This document shows positions 9,174 through 20,595 of a stretch of 44,092 bases of DNA, one piece after another. Location of the stretch: the NCBI GenBank assembly GCA_019246215.1, contig JAFAQT010000031.1, positions 1-44,092 on the forward strand. The letters run 5' to 3'. A model generated the notes under the pieces. The model had not been told where the DNA came from, searched no databases, and saw nothing but the letters and a program-made list of their open reading frames with translations. The position numbers and the translations under genes were made by a program. The stretch comes from Verrucomicrobiota bacterium. Lineage in GTDB: Bacteria; Verrucomicrobiota; Verrucomicrobiia; Chthoniobacterales; JAFAMB01. The stretch's first letter is position 1; every line of letters begins with the position of its first letter.

Positions 9174-10475
9174 ATGCGTATCAAGTTCCCCCACATCTTG
9201 CCACTCGCAGTTGCGCTCGCAGCCACAACGTCGGCGGGGTTCGCCACCGAGCTCGATCTCTGGTTTACACCGCTCTCAGCCGAAGGGCCAATGAAGGCTC
9301 CTTTGACCCAATGGTTGAAAGAACACCTGCCCAAGGATCTACCGGGGATAACCGTTGGAAACAACTTCGGACCTCCCGTGTATCAGGACGGGCAACAAAA
9401 GTTTGTCGTTCAAGGTCGCAAAGGCAAACCCGACGTGATTGAGTCCGTGCTCGAAGGGATGATCGCTTATCAGAGGGCCGGGTTGCTGGAGCCGCTGGAT
9501 GATCTGTTCGACAAATGGTCCGACAAAGACCAGTTCATTCCGAGTACAATCAAAGCTTTAACGCTGAACGGAAAATTGTTCGGCGTCCCATACAATACCA
9601 ATGTCCGCGTCCTGCTCTATCGGAAAGATCTCTTTCAGAAATATGGGCTCACGATTCCAAAAACGTGGGACGATTTCCTTCGGGACGCGGCAACAATTTC
9701 CTCCAAGGAGTCCGGCGTTGCTGGCGTAGGGCTAACGACAAAAAATGGAAGTGTCAGAACTTTCCAGGAATTCATCTCTTTCTTCTTTGAGGTGAACAAT
9801 GGCGAGAATCCCTACAAATACGATGAAGCGGGCAAAAAATGGGCAATGAACACCACCCCGGAAAAGCTGACTCAGGTCCTGAAGCTGTACAGCGATTTCT
9901 TTTTCGGAGCAAGCCCGTCGGCTGCCAATCAGAATACGCGTGGAAACGACTATCAAGCCACAGACACCGACTATGTCTCTGGTAAAAGCGCTATGGTACC
10001 AATGGGTCCGTGGATCTACAGCTACCGGACGAACGGTGAGGTCGCGAAAAAGATCCTCGAAGAAGAAACGGGTGTAGCTCCGCTGCCGCTGCCGCCCGAA
10101 GGTGTCCAGGCGACTTATTTGGAAGTTAAGCCGATCTCGATCAACGCATTCAGCAAGGATAAAAAGGATGACTGGGATCTCGTCAAGATTTTGACAAGCA
10201 AAGACTTCGTTGCGACGGCGAACCGGATTGAAGGGGTTAACCCGCCAAGAAAAGACGTCGCGCAACTGCCAGAATTCAAAAACGATTGGTGGGAACAGGC
10301 CTTCATCGCGCAGTTGCCAACTGGCGTGGCGCTGGCGCCGATCAACTGGGGACTTGTTATCAACGATATTACAGAGGCCCTGCAAAAGGCGATTTACAAG
10401 AACGCAACCCCGGAAGTAGCGGGCAAGGCGCTTTACAATACCCTCGAACAGCGGGCTAAGGACAATCAGCTCTAA
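9174..10475 (+). CDS. Sugar ABC transporter extracellular solute-binding protein
   Basis: Signal peptide-like N-terminus (MRIKFPHILPLAVALAATTSAGFA); PYNTNVRVLLYRKDLFQKYGLTIPKTWDDFL is typical of family 1 sugar-binding proteins; strong SD (ggaagg..) upstream; followed by two permeases. Confidence 0.9.
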   Translation: MRIKFPHILPLAVALAATTSAGFATELDLWFTPLSAEGPMKAPLTQWLKEHLPKDLPGITVGNNFGPPVYQDGQQKFVVQGRKGKPDVIESVLEGMIAYQRAGLLEPLDDLFDKWSDKDQFIPSTIKALTLNGKLFGVPYNTNVRVLLYRKDLFQKYGLTIPKTWDDFLRDAATISSKESGVAGVGLTTKNGSVRTFQEFISFFFEVNNGENPYKYDEAGKKWAMNTTPEKLTQVLKLYSDFFFGASPSAANQNTRGNDYQATDTDYVSGKSAMVPMGPWIYSYRTNGEVAKKILEEETGVAPLPLPPEGVQATYLEVKPISINAFSKDKKDDWDLVKILTSKDFVATANRIEGVNPPRKDVAQLPEFKNDWWEQAFIAQLPTGVALAPINWGLVINDITEALQKAIYKNATPEVAGKALYNTLEQRAKDNQL

Positions 10476-10489
10476 CTGATTCAGAAATT

Positions 10490-10621
10490 GTAGCCAGGCT
10501 CTCAGCTTGTACGAAGCCTCTTGCTCTATGCCGCGCGCGCGCGTTGTTCATGGGCGCAGATTTCGAATCATCTTAAAAGCTCCGCTCGAAGAGAAAATTG
10601 CAGGCTGGAGGCTTAGGCTAC
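10490..10621. repeat. Imperfect inverted repeat in the binding-protein/permease spacer
   Basis: gtagccaggctctcagcttg (10490-10509) versus the reverse complement of caggctggaggcttaggctac (10601-10621), i.e. gtagcctaagcctccagcctg; requires mismatches and a one-base shift. Confidence 0.55.
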
Positions 10622-10641
10622 CTTGACTCCGAACTCCACGG

Positions 10642-11565
10642 ATGATCGCAGTGACTCCGCAGAGAAACAGTTCGCTCTCACTTTGGCAAAATCTCGGGCG
10701 GAGGAGCTTCGCTTACTGGCTCATTTTTCCGGTCTTGCTTCTCATCCTCGGGTTGAACCTTTACCCGACGATCCAGGGGATTCTAACTTCTTTTACTAAT
10801 CAGTCCCTCATCGATCCGAGCCATTCCGGATACATCGGGATCGACAATTATTTCAAACTCCTGCAGGACCCGGTCTTCCGGGTGTCGTTGGGCCATTCTT
10901 TGGAGCTCACTTTTGCTGCCGTTCTGCTCCAGGTGATACTCGGCCTCATAATGGCTCACCTCCTGATCCAGAAAGTGCCCGGCATCCACTTTTTTCGAAG
11001 CGTCGCAATGATCACCTGGGTGCTCCCAATCATCGCTTCGGTCGTCATGTTCCGGTTCATAACTCTACCAAATTACGGCCTGATTAACATCGTTTTGAAG
11101 GAGCTGGGCCTGGCACCGCTTGCCCGGAATTGGTTTGGCGACGAAAAGTACGCCTTTCTTCTTGTATTGATCATGCACCTGTGGCGAAATGTGCCATTTT
11201 ACGCAATCGCCTTCATGGCGGCCATGCAGGCGATTCCCGCGGACTTGTACGAAGCCGCACGGATCGACGGAGCAGGCGATTGGCGCCAATTCTGGTTCGT
11301 TACACTTCCTAATCTGAGATATATCATCCTAGTGATGGTCGTGCTGCATGTGACCTTCACCTTCAATAATTTCGACTTTGTTTTTCTCTCAACCGGGGGC
11401 GGTCCGGTAAACGCCACGGAAGTGTTGCCCACCTACATCTACAAGCAGGCTTGGAACGGATACGCCCTCGGATACGCCAGTGCAGGTGGCGTGATCATGC
11501 TCGTAATCCTCGTTGTCCTGGTACTGGTCTGCAACAAGTTCATTAAGGGCTTGTCAGAGCAATGA
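10642..11565 (+). CDS. Sugar ABC transporter permease (MalF/UgpA-like)
   Basis: Multi-TM; EAA loop YEAARIDGAGDWRQFWFVTLPNL. Confidence 0.93.
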   Translation: MIAVTPQRNSSLSLWQNLGRRSFAYWLIFPVLLLILGLNLYPTIQGILTSFTNQSLIDPSHSGYIGIDNYFKLLQDPVFRVSLGHSLELTFAAVLLQVILGLIMAHLLIQKVPGIHFFRSVAMITWVLPIIASVVMFRFITLPNYGLINIVLKELGLAPLARNWFGDEKYAFLLVLIMHLWRNVPFYAIAFMAAMQAIPADLYEAARIDGAGDWRQFWFVTLPNLRYIILVMVVLHVTFTFNNFDFVFLSTGGGPVNATEVLPTYIYKQAWNGYALGYASAGGVIMLVILVVLVLVCNKFIKGLSEQ

Positions 11566-12392
11566 AAGGAGCATTTCCAATCCGCCGACTCGTCACCTAC
11601 TTCGGGCTCTCAATTTTTTATGTGTTTCTGCTGCTACCGATTGCTTGGCTAGTCCTCTCCAGCTTCCGCAACAGTGATTCGGTTCAATCGGGTCGTTTGA
11701 TTCCCGCATCGTCGGAACTCACATTCCAGAATTACGTCGAAACCTTCCAGATCAGCAACTTTGTTACCTACCTGGTCAATTCCTTCGTCATCGCATTCAG
11801 TGTGATGTTACTGACCGTTTTCCTGGGCAGTCTCGGCGCCTACTCTTTGAGCCGGTTTGCCATGAAAGGCAAAAAGCTTTTTATGATGGCCGCTCTGCTG
11901 CCGCAATTTTTTCCCTACGTCCTGGTTCTGATCCCGTTCTATGTTCTAATGTCAAGCTTGAACCTCGTCGACACCCATGTTGGCCTAATCCTCACGCACA
12001 GTTCGCTTACGCTCCCGTTTGCGCTCTGGATGTTGACCGGCTACTTCAATGCTATTCCGGTGGAACTTGATCAAGCGGCACTGATCGACGGTTGCTCGCG
12101 TCTTGGTGTGCTGTTTCGCATCCTTTACCCGGTTGCGATTCCGGGGTTGGTGGTTGCCGGATTCTTTGCCTTTGTGGTTTCTTGGGGCGATTACCTGTTC
12201 GTTTCGATTTTGTCGCAGAGCAACCAGACTCAAACGCTGCCGATCGGTTTGCAAACGTTTATGAGCAGTTTGGAGGTCCGATGGGGATTGATAACCGCAG
12301 GAACAGTCCTTGCCATCATACCGACGGTGATTTTCTTTTCGATCGTGCAGCGCCGATTGGTCTCGGGTCTCACGGCGGGCGCGGTCAAATAA
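11562..12392 (+). CDS. Carbohydrate ABC transporter permease (MalG/UgpE-like)
   Basis: Multi-TM; EAA-like loop ELDQAALIDGCSRLGVLFRILYPVAIPGL; ATGA overlap with the upstream permease. Confidence 0.93.
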   Translation: MKGAFPIRRLVTYFGLSIFYVFLLLPIAWLVLSSFRNSDSVQSGRLIPASSELTFQNYVETFQISNFVTYLVNSFVIAFSVMLLTVFLGSLGAYSLSRFAMKGKKLFMMAALLPQFFPYVLVLIPFYVLMSSLNLVDTHVGLILTHSSLTLPFALWMLTGYFNAIPVELDQAALIDGCSRLGVLFRILYPVAIPGLVVAGFFAFVVSWGDYLFVSILSQSNQTQTLPIGLQTFMSSLEVRWGLITAGTVLAIIPTVIFFSIVQRRLVSGLTAGAVK

Positions 12393-12485
12393 GAGCCAGA
12401 GGATTTTTATTTAAAGACAAAAATAATCGCGAGGATGTCGGATTGACTTGAAGCAGAGTTCCCCGACTTTCCGAGGAGAACAGCG

Positions 12486-13808
12486 ATGCCAAAGATTGCC
12501 ATCATCGGTTCTGGAAGCCTGGTCTTCACCCGAAACCTTTGCAGCGATATGCTGCTGGCGCCTTGTCTGCGGCGATGCACGATCAGCCTGATGGATGTCG
12601 ATTCGCAACGCCTTGAACAAAGCCGCCAAATCGTCCAATGCATTGCAGAGCGACGAAAGTTACCCGCTAAGATTGAGGCGACAACAGACCGCAAGGACGC
12701 TATCCGAGATGCCGATTACGTCATCACCACTTTTCAACAAGGCGGCCTGGAGGCATACAAAACGGATATCGAGATTCCTCAGAGGTACGGCGTGGAACAG
12801 TGCGTAGGCGATACGCTCGGTCCGGGTGGAGTATTTCGAGCGCTCCGCACAATTCCCGTTTTGGTCGACCTTTGTCTGGAACTTGACGACTTTGCGCCGG
12901 ACGCCCTCTTATTAAATTATGTAAACCCGATGGCGGCAAATTGCTGGGCGATCGATGTCGCCACCGGTCGCCCCCAGGTTGGCCTTTGCCACAGTGTTCA
13001 GGGAACCGGCGAGATGCTCGCAAACTGGATCAATGTCCCCTATAACGAGATCACGTTTTTCTGCGCCGGGATTAATCACCAATCGTTCTTCCTCGAGTTC
13101 CGACGGGGAAAAACAGATCTCTATCCCATGATCTGGGAAGCGGCCGAGCGGCCGGAGAATTACGCAAAAGAACCGGTCCGCATCGATCTCATGAAATACC
13201 TCGGGTTTTTTGTCACCGAGTCCAGTGGTCACGCCAGCGAGTATGTTCCGTACTTCCGGAAGAGCGCAGCGATGGTGAAGGATGAACTAGTCCCGAAATT
13301 CAGCGACGAAATCAACGCCTGGTTTGACTATGGGCGAACAGGCGGATATCTGCGGCACTGCCTGGATCGGCTGCAGAAATTCCAGCGGGAATTCGAAGAA
13401 ATTTTGGCGCAGGGTCCTGCGACAACCCGTAGCCACGAGTACGGCTCCTTCATTATTGAGGCTATGGAATCGCACTCGCCGATCTGTATTAACGGCAACA
13501 TTCCAAATACGGGGCTGATCGATAATTTGCCCGAAGATTGCTGCGTCGAGGTTCCCTGCCTAGTGGACGGGAATGGCGTGCAGCCCACAAAAGTAGGTTC
13601 TCTGCCACCCCAACTGGCTGCTCTTAACCGGACTAACATTAACGTTCAGGAATTGATCGTCGAAGCGGCCCTGAACGGGAGGACTGAATCAATCTATCAC
13701 GCCCTAATGCTGGATCCGCTCACGGCGGCGGTTTGCACCTTGCCCCAGATTCGAAGCATGGTGGACGAAATGCTGGAAGCGCAAAGACAATGGCTCCCAC
13801 AATTCTAA
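12486..13808 (+). CDS. melA: Glycoside hydrolase family 4, alpha-galactosidase-like (MelA)
   Basis: Rossmann start MPKIAIIGSGSLVFTRNL; NYVNPMAANCWA; GLCHSVQGT and AGINHQSFFL (the GH4 NAD/Mn motifs, CHSV type as in alpha-galactosidases). Confidence 0.85.
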   Translation: MPKIAIIGSGSLVFTRNLCSDMLLAPCLRRCTISLMDVDSQRLEQSRQIVQCIAERRKLPAKIEATTDRKDAIRDADYVITTFQQGGLEAYKTDIEIPQRYGVEQCVGDTLGPGGVFRALRTIPVLVDLCLELDDFAPDALLLNYVNPMAANCWAIDVATGRPQVGLCHSVQGTGEMLANWINVPYNEITFFCAGINHQSFFLEFRRGKTDLYPMIWEAAERPENYAKEPVRIDLMKYLGFFVTESSGHASEYVPYFRKSAAMVKDELVPKFSDEINAWFDYGRTGGYLRHCLDRLQKFQREFEEILAQGPATTRSHEYGSFIIEAMESHSPICINGNIPNTGLIDNLPEDCCVEVPCLVDGNGVQPTKVGSLPPQLAALNRTNINVQELIVEAALNGRTESIYHALMLDPLTAAVCTLPQIRSMVDEMLEAQRQWLPQF

Positions 13809-13810
13809 AG

Positions 13811-13991
13811 AAAGTTGCCAGTAAGTTGTCGGTTATCAGTGAATTGAGCATCACGGGCATTGCTGGCTTATCGTCGGCAAAAATAATGACCAGAACTTCG
13901 TCAAATTGAACGTTTCGAATCCACGGCCTCGCCTCCAATTCCGTTCAGAACACTGACAACTGAAAAAACTGGCACTGGCACCGGCAACTTT
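13811..13991. repeat. Intergenic inverted-repeat element, TGCCAGT family, copy A
   Basis: Ends aaagttgcc (13811-13819) and ggcaacttt (13983-13991) are perfect inverse complements. Inner blocks gttgcc[a/g]gt, agttgtc, tcagtg are also shared between the arms. Fills the GH4/argB convergent spacer. Confidence 0.7.
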
Positions 13992-14866
13992 CAGGGAACT
14001 ATCTCCGTGCCGATGCCGCCGGCTGTGAAAACTTCGAGCAGCAGCGCGTGTGGTATCCGCCCGTCGATCAGGTGAACTTTCCCAACGCCTTCATTAAGGG
14101 CCTCGATTGCCGAAAGGACCTTTGGAATCATGCCTCCTTCGATGGTGTCATGTTCGATGAGACGCGCCGCATTCTCTCGACTGACCGTCGGAATGAGCGA
14201 ATTCGGATCTTTTACGTTGCGCATGACCCCCATCACGTCACTGACATAGATCATTTTGGCGGCCTTCAGAGCGCCTGCCATCGCGCCCGCTGCTACATCG
14301 GCATTAACATTGAGAATGACTCCTTCCTCGGTTTGCGCGATCGGCGAGATGACCGGCACCACTTCCCGATCGATTGCTTCCGTCACCCCGCTGAGCTCGA
14401 GTGAGGTGACCTCCCCCACAAACCCGATATCCACCAGATTCTTACCATCGATCTGAGGAACCAACCGCTTAGCTTTAAATACATCCCGACCGGAAAAGCC
14501 CTCCGCGCGTCCACCAAATTGCTGCATCGTCTCTACGATGCGAGGGCGGATCACGGTGTCCAGAACCTCCTCCACAATTTTGATGGCAAACTCGTCGGTG
14601 ACGCGGAGTCCATTGACAAAACGCGGCGTCAATCCAGCCTCGCGCATCCGCTGGGTGATTGATTTCCCGCCGCCGTGAACAAGCACGGGATTGATGCCTA
14701 CGGCTTCAAGAAAAACGACGTCACGAAGCAACCGTTCGATCAGGTGATCATCCTCCATGGCACTGCCCCCATACTTGATCACGAAAGTTTGACCGCGGAA
14801 CTTTTGGATGAAAGGAAGCGCCTCTAGAAGGGCCTCTGCCTTTCCGACTCCCGATTGATTCTGCAT
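13991..14866 (-). CDS. argB: Acetylglutamate kinase
   Basis: FVIKYGGSAM, LVHGGGKSITQRM, NVNADVAAGAMAGALKA. Confidence 0.95.
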   Translation of the reverse strand: MQNQSGVGKAEALLEALPFIQKFRGQTFVIKYGGSAMEDDHLIERLLRDVVFLEAVGINPVLVHGGGKSITQRMREAGLTPRFVNGLRVTDEFAIKIVEEVLDTVIRPRIVETMQQFGGRAEGFSGRDVFKAKRLVPQIDGKNLVDIGFVGEVTSLELSGVTEAIDREVVPVISPIAQTEEGVILNVNADVAAGAMAGALKAAKMIYVSDVMGVMRNVKDPNSLIPTVSRENAARLIEHDTIEGGMIPKVLSAIEALNEGVGKVHLIDGRIPHALLLEVFTAGGIGTEIVP

Positions 14867-14889
14867 TCCTGTTTCTCCCTCTGCTCGAG

Positions 14890-16104
14890 TTACTCGCCCA
14901 TGTTAAACTTCACGTACTCGGGCGTTAAGTCGGTCGTAAAGACCTTGTATTCGGCCGAGCCCAAGTGGAGGTTGATGGTAACTGTAAACTTTCTGTTTCC
15001 GAGAACTTCTTTGAGCGTTTCCTCCGGAGTTCCGCTTGCCATCCCGTGCTGGGCGGCAACGGCCCCGTTGAAAAATATATCGATCATCTCTTCCCGGACT
15101 TTCGCCGAAGAATAGCCGACTGCATCCATGACTCGGCCCCAGTTTGGGTCTTCACCGTACCAAGCGCATTTCACCAGCGCGGAATTGGCGACCGCCTCGG
15201 CGGCCTTTCTTGCGTCCTGATAGGTTGCTGCGCCCTTCACATGAACCTCGACAAACTTTGTTACGCCTTCTCCATCTTCAATGATCATCCGGGCCAATTG
15301 GCGCGTCACAAAATTGAGGCCGTCAGTGAACCGCCCGTATTCTTCGTTATCCTGCTCGATGGGTGCAACGCCCGCCTGCCCATTCGCAAGGCAGATAGCG
15401 GTGTCGTTGGTGCTCATATCGCCATCGATCGTAATGCAGTTGAATGATTGCTCCACGCTGTCGGAGGTTACCTTTTGCAAGTCTCTCTTCGAAATCGAGG
15501 CGTCGGTGGTAATCAAGCAAAGCATTGTCGCCATGTTAGGGTTGATCATTCCGGCCCCTTTCGCTATTCCCCCAATCCGAACACACCTACCGCGCAGCGG
15601 CAGTTCTACGGCGATTTCTTTGTGGAAGGTGTCCGAGGTCATGATTGCTTTTGCCGCATCCTCACTTCCATTCGCACTCAATCCTGCTACCAACTCCGGC
15701 ATGGCCGCCTCGATTTTTTCAATTGGCAAATCGCGTCCAATCCGGCCAGTCGAACAAACCAGGACTTGTCGCTCTTTAAGACCCAATTGCCGCGCGACAG
15801 CCTGTGCCATCTTCTTTGCATTTTGGATACCGGTTGAGCCGGTGCAGGCGTTCGCATTTCCGCTGTTTGCGATAATCGCGCGTGTATCGGCGGCTCGCAA
15901 ATGCGCCGCCGAAACACGCACGGGCGCCGCTTTGATCTTATTCGACGTGAATGTGGCCGCCGCCACTGCCGGGTGATCGGAAATAATCAAACCAAGGTCG
16001 GATTTCTCAGAAGTCCGCTCCTCGATGCCGCATCGAACCGCCGCCGCACGGAAGCCTCTTGGCGCTGTAACACCTCCACCGATTTTAAAATATGTCGATT
16101 CCAT
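14890..16104 (-). CDS. argJ: Bifunctional glutamate N-acetyltransferase/amino-acid acetyltransferase ArgJ
   Basis: IGGIAKGAGMINPNMATMLCLITTDA autoprocessing region; GDMSTNDT; WGRVMDAVGYS. Start likely ATG 16104. Confidence 0.95.
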   Translation of the reverse strand: MESTYFKIGGGVTAPRGFRAAAVRCGIEERTSEKSDLGLIISDHPAVAAATFTSNKIKAAPVRVSAAHLRAADTRAIIANSGNANACTGSTGIQNAKKMAQAVARQLGLKERQVLVCSTGRIGRDLPIEKIEAAMPELVAGLSANGSEDAAKAIMTSDTFHKEIAVELPLRGRCVRIGGIAKGAGMINPNMATMLCLITTDASISKRDLQKVTSDSVEQSFNCITIDGDMSTNDTAICLANGQAGVAPIEQDNEEYGRFTDGLNFVTRQLARMIIEDGEGVTKFVEVHVKGAATYQDARKAAEAVANSALVKCAWYGEDPNWGRVMDAVGYSSAKVREEMIDIFFNGAVAAQHGMASGTPEETLKEVLGNRKFTVTINLHLGSAEYKVFTTDLTPEYVKFNMGE

Positions 16105-16161
16105 GGTTGAAAGGCGGTTCACCGTGATACAATAGGACGAGACTTCTGCCGAGAAATTTCG

Positions 16162-17205
16162 CTATGTTCCAAGTCCCAACGCTTCGTTCCAGCCATTCAT
16201 GATATTGAAACACTGGATCGCCTGCCCGGCGGCTCCCTTGACAAGATTATCTTCTGCGGACATCAAAATGATTCGCCCTGTCCGCGGATCAACCCGCCAG
16301 GCAATTTCCAGACGATTGGTGCCAACCACGTTTTTGAGGTCCGGATATCGAGTTAACCCCAGCAATCGGACAAACGATTCAGAGCCGTAGGCAGTCTCGT
16401 AGACTTCTTCCAGAGATTTGGGGCTCACCCCGGTGACCGACTCTGCATGAGTCGTCGTTATGATTCCACGGCTCAGCGGGATCAAGTGTGGTGCGAATTG
16501 AATGATCACCGGCTCTTTGGCAACGCTCGAGAGTTCCTGCTCGACTTCCGATAAGTGCCGGTGCAAAGGCAGCCCGTAGGGTCGGGCGCTCTCGTTGCAC
16601 TCGACAAAAAGCAAATCCATTTCCGCTTTGCGCCCAGCACCGCTGACGCCGCTCAAGCTGTTTACAACAATACTTGTCAGGCGAATCATCTTTGCGCGAA
16701 CGACTGGCAACAACGGCACCAGAATACTCGTTGGATAACAACCGGGACATGCGATCAATTGGGCGTTTCGAATCTGATCCCGGTAAGCCTCGGGGAGCCC
16801 GTAAACAGAATTCTTCAACAGGCCGGGCACCGGATGCTCTTGATGGTAAAAATACTTGTAGACGTCCGGGTCCTTTACCCGGAAATCTGCACTGAGATCG
16901 ATAACCCTGATCCCCAGTTCCAACAAAGGCACGGCGAACTCGCATGCGACGCCATGCGGTAGCGCCAGAAAGGCGAACTCGATTCCGAGAGACCTCATCA
17001 ATGTCAGGTCAGGGTAGGAGAATTCGAAATTTATCAATGACGAGCGAGGGCCGATCCAACCAAAAACGTCGGACGCTTTTTTGCGCGCGTGCTGGCGCGA
17101 AATGAGGCAACCGAGTTCGACCAAGGGATGTTCGGATAAGCGCTTCACCAATTCCTCGCCCGAATAACCGCTTGCTCCAAAAATCGCTACTTTGGCCTTC
17201 TTCAT
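16162..17205 (-). CDS. argC: N-acetyl-gamma-glutamyl-phosphate reductase
   Basis: MKKAKVAIFGASGYSGEELVKRL; ACPGCYPTSILVPL catalytic Cys; GVSGAGRKA. Start ATG 17205. Confidence 0.95.
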   Translation of the reverse strand: MKKAKVAIFGASGYSGEELVKRLSEHPLVELGCLISRQHARKKASDVFGWIGPRSSLINFEFSYPDLTLMRSLGIEFAFLALPHGVACEFAVPLLELGIRVIDLSADFRVKDPDVYKYFYHQEHPVPGLLKNSVYGLPEAYRDQIRNAQLIACPGCYPTSILVPLLPVVRAKMIRLTSIVVNSLSGVSGAGRKAEMDLLFVECNESARPYGLPLHRHLSEVEQELSSVAKEPVIIQFAPHLIPLSRGIITTTHAESVTGVSPKSLEEVYETAYGSESFVRLLGLTRYPDLKNVVGTNRLEIAWRVDPRTGRIILMSAEDNLVKGAAGQAIQCFNIMNGWNEALGLGT

Positions 17206-17359
17206 GATGGTGTTCGTGTCGTGCACCAGGGACCCGGTCAGTATAGCTTTTGGCGGGCTGGTAGAAAAACCAAAACTCAAAACTCAATTTTCAGAAATTC
17301 TCAGTTTTTCCCTCTGGTCAGCTCCTTTCGGCACGTGTATTTTCCCACCCCTTCAAACC

Positions 17360-19237
<1,878 letters not shown>

Positions 19238-19266
19238 GTGCACGGCGGGCACCCCGGATGCACTCT

Positions 19267-19272
19267 GAGGAG
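19267..19272 (+). promoter_or_regulatory. Shine-Dalgarno GAGGAG upstream of the proposed AUU start of infC
   Basis: gaggag at 19267-19272, 8 nt before ATT at 19281. Confidence 0.7.
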
Positions 19273-19280
19273 ATAGGTTT

Positions 19281-19862
19281 ATTCAGCAACAGCAGATTCG
19301 AGTCAATGGTCGAATTCGCGCACGCGAAGTGCGGGTTATTCTGGGAACAACCAACGAACAGTTGGGGATAATGAAATTGCAGGATGCCCTGCGAAGAGCC
19401 CAGTCCATTGGGCTTGATTTGGTCGAGGTTGCTCCGACTGCAAGTCCCCCAGTTTGCAAGATCGTCGATTTTGGAAAATACAGGTACGATCTGTCCAAAC
19501 AGGAGAAGGATCGCAGGTCAACCGCCTCAAAGCTTAAAGAGATCAAGTTCCGGGTTAATATCGATCCGCACGATTACGGCATAAAGGTTCGACACGCGGA
19601 ACAATTCCTCGATAGGGGCAACAAAGTGAAGTTCCAGCTCCAGTTTCGCGGCCGCGAAATGAGCCACAAGGAATTAGGCGACCTTCTAATGCGACGTTTG
19701 AAAGATGACCTCTCAACAATGGGACAGGTGGAGATGGAACCCAAGTTGATGGGAAAGAGCATCAATATGACAATGTCCCCTCTTCCTGTGGCAAAGCGGA
19801 AACGAAAATTCACCGTCGAGGACGAAGAGCTCCTCCCAGACCCGTCCGATACGGAAATATAA
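19281..19862 (+). CDS. infC: Translation initiation factor IF-3 with probable AUU start codon
   Basis: In-frame extension upstream of the GTG at 19329 reads IQQQQIRVNGRIRAREVRVILGTTNEQLGIM, restoring the conserved IF3 N-terminus (RVNxxIRxxEVRVI). ATT at 19281 is preceded by GAGGAG. Confidence 0.88.
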   Translation: MQQQQIRVNGRIRAREVRVILGTTNEQLGIMKLQDALRRAQSIGLDLVEVAPTASPPVCKIVDFGKYRYDLSKQEKDRRSTASKLKEIKFRVNIDPHDYGIKVRHAEQFLDRGNKVKFQLQFRGREMSHKELGDLLMRRLKDDLSTMGQVEMEPKLMGKSINMTMSPLPVAKRKRKFTVEDEELLPDPSDTEI

Positions 19863-20052
19863 TCGTCTGGTGGTTTAATGGGCAAATCCGCCTGAAGGCC
19901 TTGCCCATGCAAAGCTGCGTGGAAGCGGCACTTAGGCGATACCGGATAACGTGGCGGCCTGATTTTCCAGACATGAACTCGCCGAACCCTACTTGACACG
20001 CACTCCCTCGGGATGTACTGATGGCGTCCCGCCATTTTTGAAGGTGTGCTCT

Positions 20053-20589
20053 ATGGCTGACACCCAAATTATTCTGAAAGAAAATGTTCCCGGTCTCGGC
20101 GCCGAGGCCGAGGTCGTTAAAGTCCGTAAGGGCTTTGCGCGAAATCATCTGATTCCTACTGGGAAAGCCTACGAGGTGACTACCTCTAATCTCAAGCGTT
20201 TGAACCACTTGAAGGGTGTCCGGGCAGAGCGCGAAGCCCGAGAGCTTAATGATGCCGAGGATTTCGCCCGCAAGATCGGAAAACTAAAGCTCGGATTTAC
20301 GCTAGAAACCGGCGAGACCGGAAAAGCCTTCGGCTCGGTGACGACCAGAGATATCGAGGAGAAGCTTCAGTCGGAGTTCGGCATCACCATCGACCGACAC
20401 AAAATCGAATTGGAGCGGCCAATAAAGGATAGCGGCGAAAAAGAGATCTCAATCAAGCTTCACCCCGAAGTTGTCGCAACATTGAAGATCGAAATTAAAT
20501 CGTCGACTCCAGCTGCGCCGGTTCGCCAGGAGCGCGAATCGGTTGAAGCGAAACCAAGAGCAAAAAGGAAAGCCAAACCCGGCGCCTGA
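20053..20589 (+). CDS. rplI: 50S ribosomal protein L9
   Basis: ADTQIILKENVPGLGAEAEVVKVRKGFARNHLIPTGKA; basic C-terminal extension. Start ATG 20053. Confidence 0.93.
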   Translation: MADTQIILKENVPGLGAEAEVVKVRKGFARNHLIPTGKAYEVTTSNLKRLNHLKGVRAEREARELNDAEDFARKIGKLKLGFTLETGETGKAFGSVTTRDIEEKLQSEFGITIDRHKIELERPIKDSGEKEISIKLHPEVVATLKIEIKSSTPAAPVRQERESVEAKPRAKRKAKPGA

Positions 20590-20595
20590 CGACTG

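Noticed and set aside
9732-10385. 217-aa minus-strand ORF
   Set aside because: Antisense to the solute-binding protein gene; shadow ORF from codon bias.
15281-15976. 231-aa plus-strand ORF
   Set aside because: Antisense to argJ, which has unmistakable motifs.
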